A DNA stretch of 30,960 bases from CAYFKJ01 sp964401845 (GCA_964401845.1 CAYOAD010000018.1:1-30960); one strand, 5' to 3'; positions 8,518 to 17,191 are shown, counted from the first letter of the stretch. Notes: generated from the letters alone by a model not told the origin. Made by a program: numbers and translations.

Positions 8518-9402
8518 TTAATCCCTAATCGAAATCTCGCGCAGGCCGTCTGCCAGCAGGTTGAAGCCCAGGATCAGCGATGAAATCGCGATGCAGGGAA
8601 TGACAGTCATATGCGGGAAGGCCAGCGCCATTGCGCGTGCTTCGTTGATCATACCGCCCCAATCCGGATCAGGCGGCGGCAGACCCAGCCCGAGGAACCC
8701 CAGCACGCCGATGGTGATGATGACGTAACCGAGACGCAGGCAGGCATCGACGATCAGCGGGCCGCGGGCATTGGGCAGGATTTCGATCAGCATGATGTAC
8801 CACGATGTCTCGCCGCGAGTCTGGGCCGCCGCGACGTAATCGCGGTTGCGCAGATCAAGCACGAGACCCCGCACGATCCGCATGATGCCGGGCGATGACG
8901 CGAACGTGATGGCGATGATGATGTTGATGCCCGAGGCGCCATAGGTGGCAATGATGATGATGTAGAGCACCAGCACCGGGAAGGAGAGGATAATATCGGC
9001 GATGCGTGACAGAACGGCGTCGACATAACCCCGAAAATACCCGGCCGCCAAGCCCATCAGAATACCGACGACATAGGCCGACAGGGTCGCCAGCGGCGCA
9101 TAGAGCAATACGGTCTGCGAACCCCAGATCAGCCGCGACAGGATATCCCGCCCGATGTGGTCGGTGCCCAGCCAGAACGTGCCGCCGGCAGGGTTGGGTG
9201 TGCCGATCTTGGCGAACGGCAAAATCGTCGCGTTGGGATCAAAGGGCGCAAGGAGCGGCGCGAAGATGGCGATCAGCACCCAGAACAAAATCAGGCCGAC
9301 ACCGACCATACCGACGCCGCTCTCGCGCAGCAGCGCAAAGGACTTGATCGCGCGCATCAGGGCCGCACCCGCTGACTGGCTTTGGATGGCATGGTCAGTC
9401 AC
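8518..9402 (-). CDS. Dpp/Opp-type ABC permease (DppC-like)
   Basis: 294-residue inner-membrane permease. A cytoplasmic N-terminal stretch precedes TM1 (GMVGVGLILFWVLIAIFAPLL), the OppC_N region follows with FWLGTDHIGRDILSRLIWGS, and the core contains the BPD_transp_1 EAA loop (AAAQTRGETSWYIMLIEILPNARGP, in which the coupling helix contacts the ATPase). About six TM helices. The GTG start at 9402 follows a GAGGG Shine-Dalgarno by 4-5 bases; the nearby ATG is out of frame and hits TGA at once. It lies 8 bases after the DppB-like gene and 5 before the ATPase gene. Confidence 0.93.
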   Translation of the reverse strand: MTDHAIQSQSAGAALMRAIKSFALLRESGVGMVGVGLILFWVLIAIFAPLLAPFDPNATILPFAKIGTPNPAGGTFWLGTDHIGRDILSRLIWGSQTVLLYAPLATLSAYVVGILMGLAAGYFRGYVDAVLSRIADIILSFPVLVLYIIIIATYGASGINIIIAITFASSPGIMRIVRGLVLDLRNRDYVAAAQTRGETSWYIMLIEILPNARGPLIVDACLRLGYVIITIGVLGFLGLGLPPPDPDWGGMINEARAMALAFPHMTVIPCIAISSLILGFNLLADGLREISIRD

Positions 9403-9410
9403 ATCGCCCT

Positions 9411-10343
9411 CTAGCTGAACCTGATCCTGGGATTGAGGTAGGTGTATCCGATATCGGCCAGGACCTGCGTCGAAACGGCGACGAACACGGCAATCATGCC
9501 GCAGGCCTCGATGACGAAGATATCCTTGTTGAGAGAGGCCTCCAGCAACAGCGCGCCGAAGCCCTTGTAGGCGAAAAAGAACTCGACCACGATCACGCCG
9601 GACAACAACCAGTTGATCTGCAGCATGATGACGGTAAATGGCGCGATCAAAGCGTTGCGCAGGGCATGCTTGAGGATCACCTCGCGATAGGGCAGGCCCT
9701 TCAGCACGGCCGTCCGAATGTACTGGGTTGTCATGACCTCGGCCATGGATGCCCGGGTCATGCGGGCGACGTAGCCGAAATCGTAAATCACCAGCACCAT
9801 CACCGGCAGCACCAGTTCGACGAGATTGAATCCGCCCGCCATGGAGCTAGTTCCAGGCAACCATTTCAGCCAGAAAACGAAGATCGCGGCGACGAAAACC
9901 GCACTGGCGAACTCGGGGATGGAGGTGGTGATGATGCTGGTTACCGAGATCGTGCGGTCGAGCTTTGAGCCTTCCCGCATACCGGCCAGGATACCCAGCA
10001 CCATGGACAGTGGGATCATGATGGCGAAGGTCAGGCCGCCCAGGATGGCGGTATTTGCGAGGCGCGGCCACAAAACATCGGCGACCGGTACCTTGAAGCG
10101 GATCGATTGGCCCAGATCGCCGGTGACGAAATTGCCCAACCAGGAGAAATACCGCACGTAAAGGGGTTCAAAATAGCCGTTCGCCTCGAGCCAGATCTGG
10201 CGCTGTTCCTCGCTGGAATAGGGCCCCAACACCATGGTGGCGACGTTGCCCGGCGTGAATTCCAACGCCAGGAACAGCAGGATAGACACGACGAGCATCG
10301 TGAGCACCATGGCGCCCAGGCGTTTGACGATAAAAAACAGCAT
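9411..10343 (-). CDS. Dpp/Opp-type ABC permease (DppB-like)
   Basis: 310-residue inner-membrane permease. It starts with the typical DppB TM1 (MLFFIVKRLGAMVLTMLVVSILLF split over the first 24 residues) followed by the ALEFTPGN and FVTGDLGQSIRF segments of the periplasmic N-terminal domain. The EAA-type loop reads RTAVLKGLPYREVILKHALRNALIAP, and the C-terminus ends NPRIRFS, typical of the family. It pairs with the DppC-like permease encoded 8 bases downstream. A stable hairpin separates it from the solute-binding protein gene. Confidence 0.93.
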   Translation of the reverse strand: MLFFIVKRLGAMVLTMLVVSILLFLALEFTPGNVATMVLGPYSSEEQRQIWLEANGYFEPLYVRYFSWLGNFVTGDLGQSIRFKVPVADVLWPRLANTAILGGLTFAIMIPLSMVLGILAGMREGSKLDRTISVTSIITTSIPEFASAVFVAAIFVFWLKWLPGTSSMAGGFNLVELVLPVMVLVIYDFGYVARMTRASMAEVMTTQYIRTAVLKGLPYREVILKHALRNALIAPFTVIMLQINWLLSGVIVVEFFFAYKGFGALLLEASLNKDIFVIEACGMIAVFVAVSTQVLADIGYTYLNPRIRFS

Positions 10344-10363
10344 GTCGGGTTGCTATTCGAGAA

Positions 10364-10389
10364 GGGGCGGGAGATTGATCCCCCGGCCC
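10364..10389 (-). promoter_or_regulatory. GC-rich stem-loop between binding-protein and permease genes
   Basis: Two 12-base arms, GGGGCGGGAGAT (10364-10375) and ATCCCCCGGCCC (10378-10389) on the + strand, pair at ten positions; as minus-strand RNA one of the other two is a G-U pair. The innermost pair(s) must open to form a loop. It sits in the 56-base space between the binding-protein stop and the DppB-like start. Such hairpins commonly protect binding-protein mRNA or damp read-through, giving more binding protein than permease (family knowledge). There is only a weak T-rich tail, so attenuation is more likely than a full stop. Confidence 0.6.
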
Positions 10390-10399
10390 GTTCCGATTC

Positions 10400-12079
10400 T
10401 TAGGACAGCCACACCTTGTTGTAGTGGTGTTCAAGCGCCACCTGGGCGTAGAGGCCCTGGACCCGCTTGTTGGCCGTAACGAAGACTGAGCGCCAGAAGG
10501 CCTGCGCGATGACGGCGTCTTCCTGCATGATGGTTTGCAGTTTGGCCATGACCTTGCGCCGTGCATTGACGTCGGTGAGGCCGCCGGCTTCATCCAGCAG
10601 ACGGTCGAATTCCGGATTGGCATGGGACGATTCGTTCCACGCCACGCCGGTACGGTAGGCGAGGTTCAGGACCTGCACGCCCAAGGGACGGTGCGTCCAG
10701 GCGGTGAAGCCCCAAGGTGTCGTCATCCAGCGGTCCCAGTAAGTACCGCCCGGCATGATGTTGATGGCGACGTTGATGCCCACGGGCTTGCACATTTCGA
10801 CCAGTGCCTTGACCGCGTTCTGCTCCCACGTTGGGTTGGCAACGCAGTCGATGCGCAGGTCGATGCCGTCCGCGTGACCGGCCTTGGCCAGCAGCATCTT
10901 GGCCTTGGCGTAATCCTGCTTCGGCTTGGGCAGGTCCGCATATTCCGGATGAACCGGCGCCACATGGTGGTCTTCCGCCGGAGCACCGAGACCCTGATAG
11001 ACGATGTCCAGCCACTTCTGGTGATCGACGCAGGCCAGAATGGCTTGCCGCAGGTGCTGGTTGTCAAACGGCTTCTCGCTCATCTTCATGCGCGCCACGC
11101 CGGTTTGCGCGGTGACCGCCTGATAGAGTTGGAGATGCGGGATGGCCTTGATGGCTCCGGTTTGTTCAACAGACGTCTGGTAGTTCGTGTCGACCTGATC
11201 GGACGCCAACGCAGCCAACTGAGCCGCGGGATCGTCGCCGTGATCGATGTAGGAGATCTGATCAAGGTAAGCGTCGCCACCCCAGTAGCCTTTGCGTTTG
11301 GCCAAGGTCGCGCGTTCGCCGACCTTGAATTCCTTCAGGGTGAAAGCACCGGTACCGACCGGATTCTTGGTGAGGTCGCCGCCTTCGTCTGAGAACCGGC
11401 GATGCACGATCTGCGCCGGGTAGTCGCCCATGCTTTCGGGCAGCGATAGGTCGGCGCGCTGGAGATGGAAGCGGACGGTGTGGTCGTCGACCTTCTCGAG
11501 CGATCCTTCGGCCATGACGGTGGACATTTCGTCCTTGCCGTCCTTGTCCTTTTTGCCGGTCTTGATCTTCTTGGTCATCGAGCTGAAACGTCCCTGGTTC
11601 GAAGAACCGGTTTTGGGATCAAGCCAGCGCTTGAAGTTGAAGATCACGTCGTCAGCCCCGAAACTGTCACCGTTCGACCATTTCACGCCGCGGCGCAGCT
11701 TGAAGGTCCAGGTCTTGAGATCTTCGGAGGCCGACCAGCTTTCTGCCAGTTTCGGCGAGGCAATGTTGTCTTTGTTGATTTCGACCAACGGCTCGATGAT
11801 CTGGCGGGCGACGTTGCCCTTTTCCGACCAATCGTAGGTCGCCGGGTCGGTGATTTCCTTGACGTTCATGGAAACGCGAAGGTTGCCGCCCATCTTCGGT
11901 GTCGCCGCCCGTGCCCGGCTCGGACCCATGATCGAGCCGGCCATTGTGTAGGCAGCCGCGGCGGACAGGCCAAGACGGGTTGCGGTGGAGATAAAGTCGC
12001 GCCGGGTAATTTCGCCCTTGCGCAGCTGTTCGCGCATTTCCGGGATTATCGGATGTACTTTTTGTTTGTCGTCGGACAT
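10400..12079 (-). CDS. ABC transporter solute-binding protein, family 5 (DppA/OppA-like), Tat-exported
   Basis: 559-residue periplasmic binding protein feeding the downstream Dpp-type importer. A twin-arginine motif TRRDFIS at about residue 25 is followed by a hydrophobic run LGLSAAAAYTMAG and an ARAA cleavage-like site. The mature part begins GGNLRVSMNVKEITDP and contains the family 5 segment SWSASEDLKTWTFKLRRGVKWSNGDSFGADDV. The upstream frame stays open to 12280, but GGGAGG lies 8 bases before ATG 12079 (2 before ATG 12085), so 12079 is preferred. Family 5 proteins bind peptides, nickel, opines, glutathione and other solutes; the locus suggests a methylated amine or amino-acid betaine, which is inference. 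Confidence 0.92.
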   Translation of the reverse strand: MSDDKQKVHPIIPEMREQLRKGEITRRDFISTATRLGLSAAAAYTMAGSIMGPSRARAATPKMGGNLRVSMNVKEITDPATYDWSEKGNVARQIIEPLVEINKDNIASPKLAESWSASEDLKTWTFKLRRGVKWSNGDSFGADDVIFNFKRWLDPKTGSSNQGRFSSMTKKIKTGKKDKDGKDEMSTVMAEGSLEKVDDHTVRFHLQRADLSLPESMGDYPAQIVHRRFSDEGGDLTKNPVGTGAFTLKEFKVGERATLAKRKGYWGGDAYLDQISYIDHGDDPAAQLAALASDQVDTNYQTSVEQTGAIKAIPHLQLYQAVTAQTGVARMKMSEKPFDNQHLRQAILACVDHQKWLDIVYQGLGAPAEDHHVAPVHPEYADLPKPKQDYAKAKMLLAKAGHADGIDLRIDCVANPTWEQNAVKALVEMCKPVGINVAINIMPGGTYWDRWMTTPWGFTAWTHRPLGVQVLNLAYRTGVAWNESSHANPEFDRLLDEAGGLTDVNARRKVMAKLQTIMQEDAVIAQAFWRSVFVTANKRVQGLYAQVALEHHYNKVWLS

Positions 12080-12352
12080 GGTCATCGCCTCCCTGCGAAT
12101 TGTTCCCTTATTAACCAATGGAGATGCCAACGCGCCTTGTGACAAGGCATGACCGCGTGGACGGGGGCTGAGCAGGTGGAGATTTCTTGTTTGGCGTCGT
12201 TGGAAGCCCCCCAGCATCCATTTGTTCATTATTGTCTTGTTCGACCCAAACATCGTGACGGGTCGCGGGATGAGAGTCAAATTAGGTCGGCCCTGAACGT
12301 CGGAAATACGGCGAAGAGGGTCGGATACGCGTCAAAGAGTCAATTTATGATT
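12080..12352. promoter_or_regulatory. Intergenic region upstream of the ABC importer operon
   Basis: 273 bases presumed to carry the importer promoter. The only structure seen is a spaced inverted repeat, CGACCC (12242-12247) and GGGTCG (12260-12265) with 12 bases between, which could be an operator or chance. No convincing -35/-10 pair was found on the minus strand, and no small ORF with a ribosome-binding site. Confidence 0.35.
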
Positions 12353-13123
12353 TCAAGTCATGGCTTCCATGTAGACTTCAAGCGTCAATACCTCGAAGTT
12401 GGCAATGCGGAGACTGGCGCGTGCGTTAGCCAAGGCTGGATCCGACATCGCACATTCGAGGCCGCGCCGCAGCATTTCGACTTCCTCGTCGGCTACGCCG
12501 CCGGCGGTAATGTAAGGTAGCCCCGGCGCCGGCGCGGTTGCTTCCAGGACCCGCGTGCCGGCCAGGTGGTCCGGTGTCGCGTCGGCCACCAAACTGTGGG
12601 TGACGCAATCAATAGCGGCGATATCAGCGGCGCCGTCGCGCACCATGTCGATACTGAGCACGTGGCCGCCACTTTCGACCGTGTCGGAAAACACCCGGTC
12701 CCACCCGCCCAGGGGTTCGACGTGCTTTTGCAGGGCGTTCCAGCCGGAGTGCGAATCGAAACCGTTCACCGCCGCGCGGCAGGGCGCCAGGGCGGCCAGG
12801 TTTTCAGCTTCCGTATCCTGTCGCACTACAAGCAAACTCCGGTAGCTGGGCCCTTCGCAGCCCGGCGCGTCATAGCAGGGTGTGGCGACCAGCTTGACCC
12901 GGTCGACCAAGCGCGTGGCCAGGGGATAACCGCAGGTTTGAGAAATAAGCAGGTCCGGCGAAAGCCAGTGCACGTCCCTGTCGTCCGGCGAGGTCGAAAG
13001 TCGCTCGGGGACATCCGTAACGCCCTGATCACGGAAATGGCGTGCCAGTCCCTGCCACCAGCGTTCCGTTGCCGGCCGCAATTCCGGCAAGTCATACATG
13101 GACAAGCTGGCCAGTCGGTCCAT
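12353..13123 (-). CDS. PhnD-like phosphate/phosphonate-type substrate-binding protein without signal peptide
   Basis: 256-residue protein with the PhnD/SsuA/transferrin-type binding fold: LSPDLLISQTCGYPLAT (hinge-region segment), YRSLLVVRQDTEAENLAAL (lobe-2 entry), AVNGFDSHSGWNAL, ESGGHVLSIDMVRDGAADIAAIDCVTH and APAPGLPYIT. The protein starts MDRLASLSMYDLPEL with no signal sequence or lipobox, so it is predicted cytoplasmic. The ATG 13123 has an AGGGAA ribosome-binding site. No PhnC/PhnE transporter genes are adjacent, so it is probably a stand-alone ligand binder or an enzyme-like relative rather than part of an importer. It is divergent from the desaturase gene. Ligand unknown. Confidence 0.8.
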   Translation of the reverse strand: MDRLASLSMYDLPELRPATERWWQGLARHFRDQGVTDVPERLSTSPDDRDVHWLSPDLLISQTCGYPLATRLVDRVKLVATPCYDAPGCEGPSYRSLLVVRQDTEAENLAALAPCRAAVNGFDSHSGWNALQKHVEPLGGWDRVFSDTVESGGHVLSIDMVRDGAADIAAIDCVTHSLVADATPDHLAGTRVLEATAPAPGLPYITAGGVADEEVEMLRRGLECAMSDPALANARASLRIANFEVLTLEVYMEAMT

Positions 13124-13270
13124 CTCAATTTCCCTGCAAATTTCAGTCGCATTTTGTGCCTAAAAAACTCATCGACCTACCGCATTTTTTAGTTCTTTAA
13201 ATTCGAAATCGGATGCACAATGAATCGTTTGGAAAATTCTCAATTGAAGGGTGCGACCGGCGGTTATCAA

Positions 13271-13290
13271 GGGGCGAAAAGGGGCGAAAA
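13271..13290. repeat. Tandem decamer GGGGCGAAAA x2
   Basis: Two perfect copies of GGGGCGAAAA end to end, 21 bases upstream of the preferred desaturase start. It may be part of that gene's leader or promoter, or chance slippage. Confidence 0.5.
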
Positions 13291-13311
13291 ACTGCGGGTC
13301 GCTGCAAGGCG

Positions 13312-14268
13312 ATGACGAATTTGGAAACGCAGGCGAATATTCAAGACGAAGTCGATACTCAACGATCTTCACGAAAATTTGAAACACCGCTCTTCGAGGC
13401 ACCCACTTGGGCGCTGATCGTGGCCGTATATGGCGGCTGGTTCACACTCACCTGGCATGCCACATCGCTGCCCTGGTGGCTGCTGTTCCCCCTGGGGGCC
13501 TGGTTCTCGGGCTGGTATTATTCACTGCAGCATGAGGTCATTCACGGGCACCCGACCCGGTGGCGTTGGGTCAATGACTTGTTGGGGTACGCGCCGCTCG
13601 GGCTGTTCATTCCCTATTCGATCTACCGCACCACGCACATTAAACACCACACCAAGGAAATCCTGACGATCCCCGGCGAAGATCCGGAGTCGTTTTATTT
13701 CGATGCAGAAACCTGGGCGAAGATGTCGCGCGTTCTACGCGTAATCAACATGGTCAACAACATGCTGATCGGCCGCCTGACGGTCGGCGTCGCCATTACC
13801 ATCACGCGCTTCTGGCTGGAGGAATTGCGCCAACCGATGCGTGGGGAGTTCGCGCATCTCGCCGCCTGGATCATGCACGCCGTTCTGGTTTGGGGCGTGC
13901 TCTATTGGGTCAGCGCCATTTGCGGCTTGCCGGTTTGGCTGTACGTGATGTGCTTCGCCTATCCGGGCCTGGCCCTGACGTTGATGCGCTCCTACACCGA
14001 ACACCGGGCGGCGGCGGACCCAAATCATCGTACCGCCACGGTGGAGAGCCCGACGCTGATGGGCCTGCTCTATCTCAACAATAATCTGCACGTCGCCCAC
14101 CATGACCAGCCGGGCATGGCCTGGTACCACCTGCCGGCCTATTACGCTTCGAGACGGGAGGAATTCCGCCGGGAGAACGACAGTTTCGTTTTTGACGGCT
14201 ACCGCGACGTCATCCGCCGCTACATGTTTGCACCCCTCGATACGCCGGTGCTGCCGGCAAACAAGTAG
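13312..14268 (+). CDS. Membrane fatty-acid-desaturase-like di-iron protein
   Basis: 318-residue integral membrane protein of the fatty acid desaturase/hydroxylase superfamily. Three histidine boxes are visible: HEVIHGH (HxxxHGH), HIKHH (HxxHH) and HVAHH (HxxHH), plus an extra EHR...NHR segment. Hydrophobic segments near WALIVAVYGGWFTLTW, LLFPLGAWFSGWYYS, AAWIMHAVLVWGVLYWV and LPVWLYVMCFAYPGLAL suggest four or more TM helices. The frame is open to ATG 13213, but that would cover the decamer repeat and has no ribosome-binding site; 13312 follows AAGG and gives the usual length. Lipid desaturation is the default role; hydroxylation of a small substrate cannot be excluded. The deaminase gene starts 10 bases downstream. 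Confidence 0.86.
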   Translation: MTNLETQANIQDEVDTQRSSRKFETPLFEAPTWALIVAVYGGWFTLTWHATSLPWWLLFPLGAWFSGWYYSLQHEVIHGHPTRWRWVNDLLGYAPLGLFIPYSIYRTTHIKHHTKEILTIPGEDPESFYFDAETWAKMSRVLRVINMVNNMLIGRLTVGVAITITRFWLEELRQPMRGEFAHLAAWIMHAVLVWGVLYWVSAICGLPVWLYVMCFAYPGLALTLMRSYTEHRAAADPNHRTATVESPTLMGLLYLNNNLHVAHHDQPGMAWYHLPAYYASRREEFRRENDSFVFDGYRDVIRRYMFAPLDTPVLPANK

Positions 14269-14278
14269 GTCCGGGCGG

Positions 14279-14761
14279 ATGCAGCGGGGTCTAAATTACG
14301 GATTGCCGCGTCGGGCGCTTCTTGGCGCAGTCGGTTGGGGAGCTTTGGTTTTGCCGGCGATTTTCACGCGCCGGGCGGCATCCCACTCAGCGTCGGACAA
14401 CCGTATTGTCCAGCCGGCCAATGGCGACGTTGCGGCATTCATCGCCCGCGCGTTCGAGATGCGGCGGCAGGCGGAGCAAAGCGGGGATCAGGGATATGGC
14501 GCCGTCATCGTGCGGGGCGGTAAAATCGTCGGCCAGTCGCAGAGCCTGGTCGTCCTCAACAAGGATCCCACCGCGCACGCCGAAATGGAGGCGATCCGCG
14601 ATGCCGCCCGGCGTCTGGGCAGCCGTAACCTCAGCGGCTGCACGATGTATTCGTCTTCCAGCCCCTGTCCAATGTGCGAGGCGGCGGCGTACTGGGCCAA
14701 CATCGAAAACCTGGTTTACGGCCGAGGCGCAACCGAGGGCGGCTCGCCCCGGCTTTGCTGA
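14279..14761 (+). CDS. Nucleoside/guanine-type deaminase with export-like N-terminus
   Basis: 160-residue member of the cytidine deaminase-like zinc fold. The catalytic motifs HAEMEAIRDA (His-Ala-Glu) and PCPMCEAA (PCxxC) supply the zinc ligands and proton shuttle, in the TadA/GuaD/nucleoside deaminase pattern. Before the domain is LPRRALLGAVGWGALVLPAIFTRRAA, an Arg-Arg plus hydrophobic run resembling a Tat signal, so the enzyme may act in the periplasm. The start ATG 14279 lies 10 bases after the desaturase stop; the open frame extends upstream inside the desaturase gene but that part is out-of-phase shadow. The C-terminus (GGSPRLC) is short but seems normal for the exported subgroup, from memory. 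Its TGA directly abuts the end of the convergent flavoprotein gene. Confidence 0.84.
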   Translation: MQRGLNYGLPRRALLGAVGWGALVLPAIFTRRAASHSASDNRIVQPANGDVAAFIARAFEMRRQAEQSGDQGYGAVIVRGGKIVGQSQSLVVLNKDPTAHAEMEAIRDAARRLGSRNLSGCTMYSSSSPCPMCEAAAYWANIENLVYGRGATEGGSPRLC

Positions 14762-17176
14762 CTAACCCCTCGCTCTCTCTCCCAAGGGATCGAACAGCGG
14801 CTCGGAGATAATGTGCGCTCCGCGCAGGTCGCCGAGAATCTCGACCTCGAAACCGGCGCCGTCCTCGACCATCTCCGACGGCACGAAACCCAGCGCCACG
14901 CTTTTTTCGCTGAAGTGGGCATAGCCGCCCGAGGTGACGAAACCAACGACTTTGCCGTCACGCCAGATCGGCTCGTCGGCCCAGACGTCGGCGTCGGCGG
15001 CGTCGACGACCATGGTCACCAGGCGGCGGGCGGGTGGGTTGTCGCGTTCCGACACGGCGGCGTCGCGGCCGATGAATTCGGGTTTTTGAAACCGCACGAA
15101 ACGGTCAAGGCCGGTTTCCGCCGGCGTGTAGTCGGGCTTGTATTCCCGCAGCCAGGAGCCAAATCCCTTCTCCAACCTTAACGACATCATGGCCCTCATG
15201 CCGAAGGGGCGGAGCCCGAGGTCGGCGCCGGCCTCCGCCAGTGCGTGGTAAAGCGCCACCTGATAATCCGTCGGAACATAGATCTCATACCCTAGGTCGC
15301 CGGTGTAAGAAATTCGGCAGACGATGGCCGGCGCGTTGCCGACGTCCATCTGCCGCACCGATAGGAAGGGGAAGGCCTCGGTCGAGACATCTGTTCTGGT
15401 CACCCGCGACAGCAATTCCTTGGCTTTGGGGCCGGCGATCTGGAAGCCGATGCGGTCGAGCGAGACATTGCGAATTACCACCCCGGTATCCGGCAGGTGC
15501 TCCAGGAACCAGCGCATGTGATAGGCCTGGGCGCCGAACGATCCGACGACCTGGAACCGTTCCTCGGCCAAGCGGGATATCGTCAGGTCGCCGATCAGCT
15601 TGCCGCTGGGATTGAGCATGGGGCTGAGCGCGATGCGCCCCACATTGGGCATGCGGTTGGCCAGCAGACTATTGAGCCAGTCCTCAGCGCCCGGACCGCT
15701 GACCTCGTACTTGCCGAAGTTGTGGATTTCGTTGATGCCGACGGCGCTGCGCACGGCCCGGCATTCCTCGCCCACGGCGTCGTGGGCGTTGGAGCGCCGG
15801 AAGGATGGGATTTCGTAATCCTCGTCGCCGGGGCGGGCGAAGTAATTGACGTGCTCCAGGCCATAACCGGAGCCGAACACCGCGCCCTGCGCCTTCCAAA
15901 TGCCGTAAGCCGGGGTCGTGCGGAGGGGGCGTCCGGCCGGCAGTTCCTCGTTGGGATACGAAATGGCGAAGCGGCGCTGGTAGTTTTCCGTCACCTTCAC
16001 CTTGGTGTAGGCGCGCGTGCAGTAATCGCCGAAGCGGGATACGTCCATGGCGAAGACATCGGATGAGGGCGCGCCCTCGATCATCCACTCGGCCACGGTG
16101 CGGCCGACGCCGCCGCCCTGGCTGAAGCCCGCCATGACGGCGCAGGCACACCAATAGCCCGGCAGACCCGGCACCGGCCCGACCAGCGGATTGCCGTCCG
16201 GCGCAAATGTGAAGGGGCCGTTGATGACGGTCTTGATGCCGGCCTTCTCCAGCACCGGAAAACGGTGGTAGGCCATCTCCAGCGAATCGGCGATGCGGTC
16301 GAGATTGTCCGGCAGCAATTCGTGCCCGAAGTCCCACGGCGTGCCGTCGACGGCCCAGGGATCGCAGGCCTGCTCGTAGATGCCGATGACCAGCCCGCGG
16401 CCCTCCTGGCGGAAATAGCTCATGCCGCTGGGGTCCATGACGTGGGGCAGTTCCTCGCCGCGCTCGTAAACCTTCGGTATGTCGTCGGTAACGAGGTACT
16501 GGTGTTCCATCGGGTGGAGCGGCAGGTTAAGCCCGGCCATCTCGCCCACCTCGCGCGCCCACAGCCCTGCGGCGTTGACGACGTACTCGGTGTTGACGGT
16601 GCCCTCCTGAGTTACGACATCCCATGTGCCGTCGGTCTTCTGCACCAGTTCTTTCACATGATTGCGCAGGCTGATTTCGGCGCCTTGCATGCGGGCGGCC
16701 TTGGCATAGGCGTGAGTGGTGCCCGAGGGATCGAGGTGGCCGTCCAGCGGATCATAAAGCGCACCGACCATGCCGTCGGTATTGATGACCGGGCAGAACT
16801 CCTTGATCTCGTCTGGCCCGAGAATGTCGGTTTCCAGCCCCATGTAACGGTGCTTGGCGCGCTCGGCCTTGAGGAAATCCATCCGGTCGTTGTCGGTGGC
16901 GATGGTAATGCCGCCGACGTGATGCAGGCCGCAGGCCTGGCCGCTGATCTCCTCCAGTTCCTTGTAGAGCTTGATGGTGTATCCCTGCAGCGCCGCGATG
17001 TTGGGATCGGCATTCAAGGTATGGAAGCCGCCGGCGGCATGCCAGGTGGAACCGGACGTGAGTTCCGACCGTTCAATCAGCAGTACGTCTTTCCAGCCGA
17101 ATTTGGTGAGGTGATAGAGCACGCTGCAGCCGACGACGCCGCCACCGATCACTACGACCTGAGCCTGAGTTTTCAT
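14762..17176 (-). CDS. Dimethylglycine/sarcosine dehydrogenase-like flavoprotein with THF-binding GcvT domain
   Basis: 804-residue flavoprotein of the DMGDH/SarDH family, which oxidises an N-methyl group and passes the C1 unit to THF as methylene-THF. The N-terminal DAO domain has VVIGGGVVGCSVLYHL (FAD-binding GxGxxG) and SGSTWHAAGG, where His46 matches the residue that carries covalent FAD in DMGDH. It is followed by FAO_M (about 380-435), GcvT (about 440-690; RVGINEIHNFGKYEVSGPGAE-like region) and GcvT C-terminal barrel (about 700-800, with GFVTSGGYAHFSEKSVALGFV). Length is typical (about 800-850). Probable substrates are dimethylglycine, sarcosine or another N-methyl amino acid. It lies 15 bases after the MttB homologue and is surely co-transcribed with it. 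Predicted cytoplasmic, no signal peptide. Confidence 0.91.
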   Translation of the reverse strand: MKTQAQVVVIGGGVVGCSVLYHLTKFGWKDVLLIERSELTSGSTWHAAGGFHTLNADPNIAALQGYTIKLYKELEEISGQACGLHHVGGITIATDNDRMDFLKAERAKHRYMGLETDILGPDEIKEFCPVINTDGMVGALYDPLDGHLDPSGTTHAYAKAARMQGAEISLRNHVKELVQKTDGTWDVVTQEGTVNTEYVVNAAGLWAREVGEMAGLNLPLHPMEHQYLVTDDIPKVYERGEELPHVMDPSGMSYFRQEGRGLVIGIYEQACDPWAVDGTPWDFGHELLPDNLDRIADSLEMAYHRFPVLEKAGIKTVINGPFTFAPDGNPLVGPVPGLPGYWCACAVMAGFSQGGGVGRTVAEWMIEGAPSSDVFAMDVSRFGDYCTRAYTKVKVTENYQRRFAISYPNEELPAGRPLRTTPAYGIWKAQGAVFGSGYGLEHVNYFARPGDEDYEIPSFRRSNAHDAVGEECRAVRSAVGINEIHNFGKYEVSGPGAEDWLNSLLANRMPNVGRIALSPMLNPSGKLIGDLTISRLAEERFQVVGSFGAQAYHMRWFLEHLPDTGVVIRNVSLDRIGFQIAGPKAKELLSRVTRTDVSTEAFPFLSVRQMDVGNAPAIVCRISYTGDLGYEIYVPTDYQVALYHALAEAGADLGLRPFGMRAMMSLRLEKGFGSWLREYKPDYTPAETGLDRFVRFQKPEFIGRDAAVSERDNPPARRLVTMVVDAADADVWADEPIWRDGKVVGFVTSGGYAHFSEKSVALGFVPSEMVEDGAGFEVEILGDLRGAHIISEPLFDPLGERARG

Positions 17177-17191
17177 ACCAAATACCCCTTG

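Noticed and set aside
10535..11392. 285-codon open frame antisense to the solute-binding protein gene
   Set aside because: Composition gives no recognisable domain and it lies wholly within a well-supported gene.
12242..12265. Operator CGACCC-N12-GGGTCG for the importer
   Set aside because: Six-base arms with this spacing are expected by chance in a GC-rich genome; mentioned only as part of the intergenic description.
13213..13311. N-terminal extension of the desaturase from ATG 13213
   Set aside because: It has no ribosome-binding site, spans a tandem decamer and adds 33 residues without family support.
14102..14278. N-terminal extension of the deaminase within the desaturase gene
   Set aside because: The extension is an out-of-frame reading of conserved desaturase codons.
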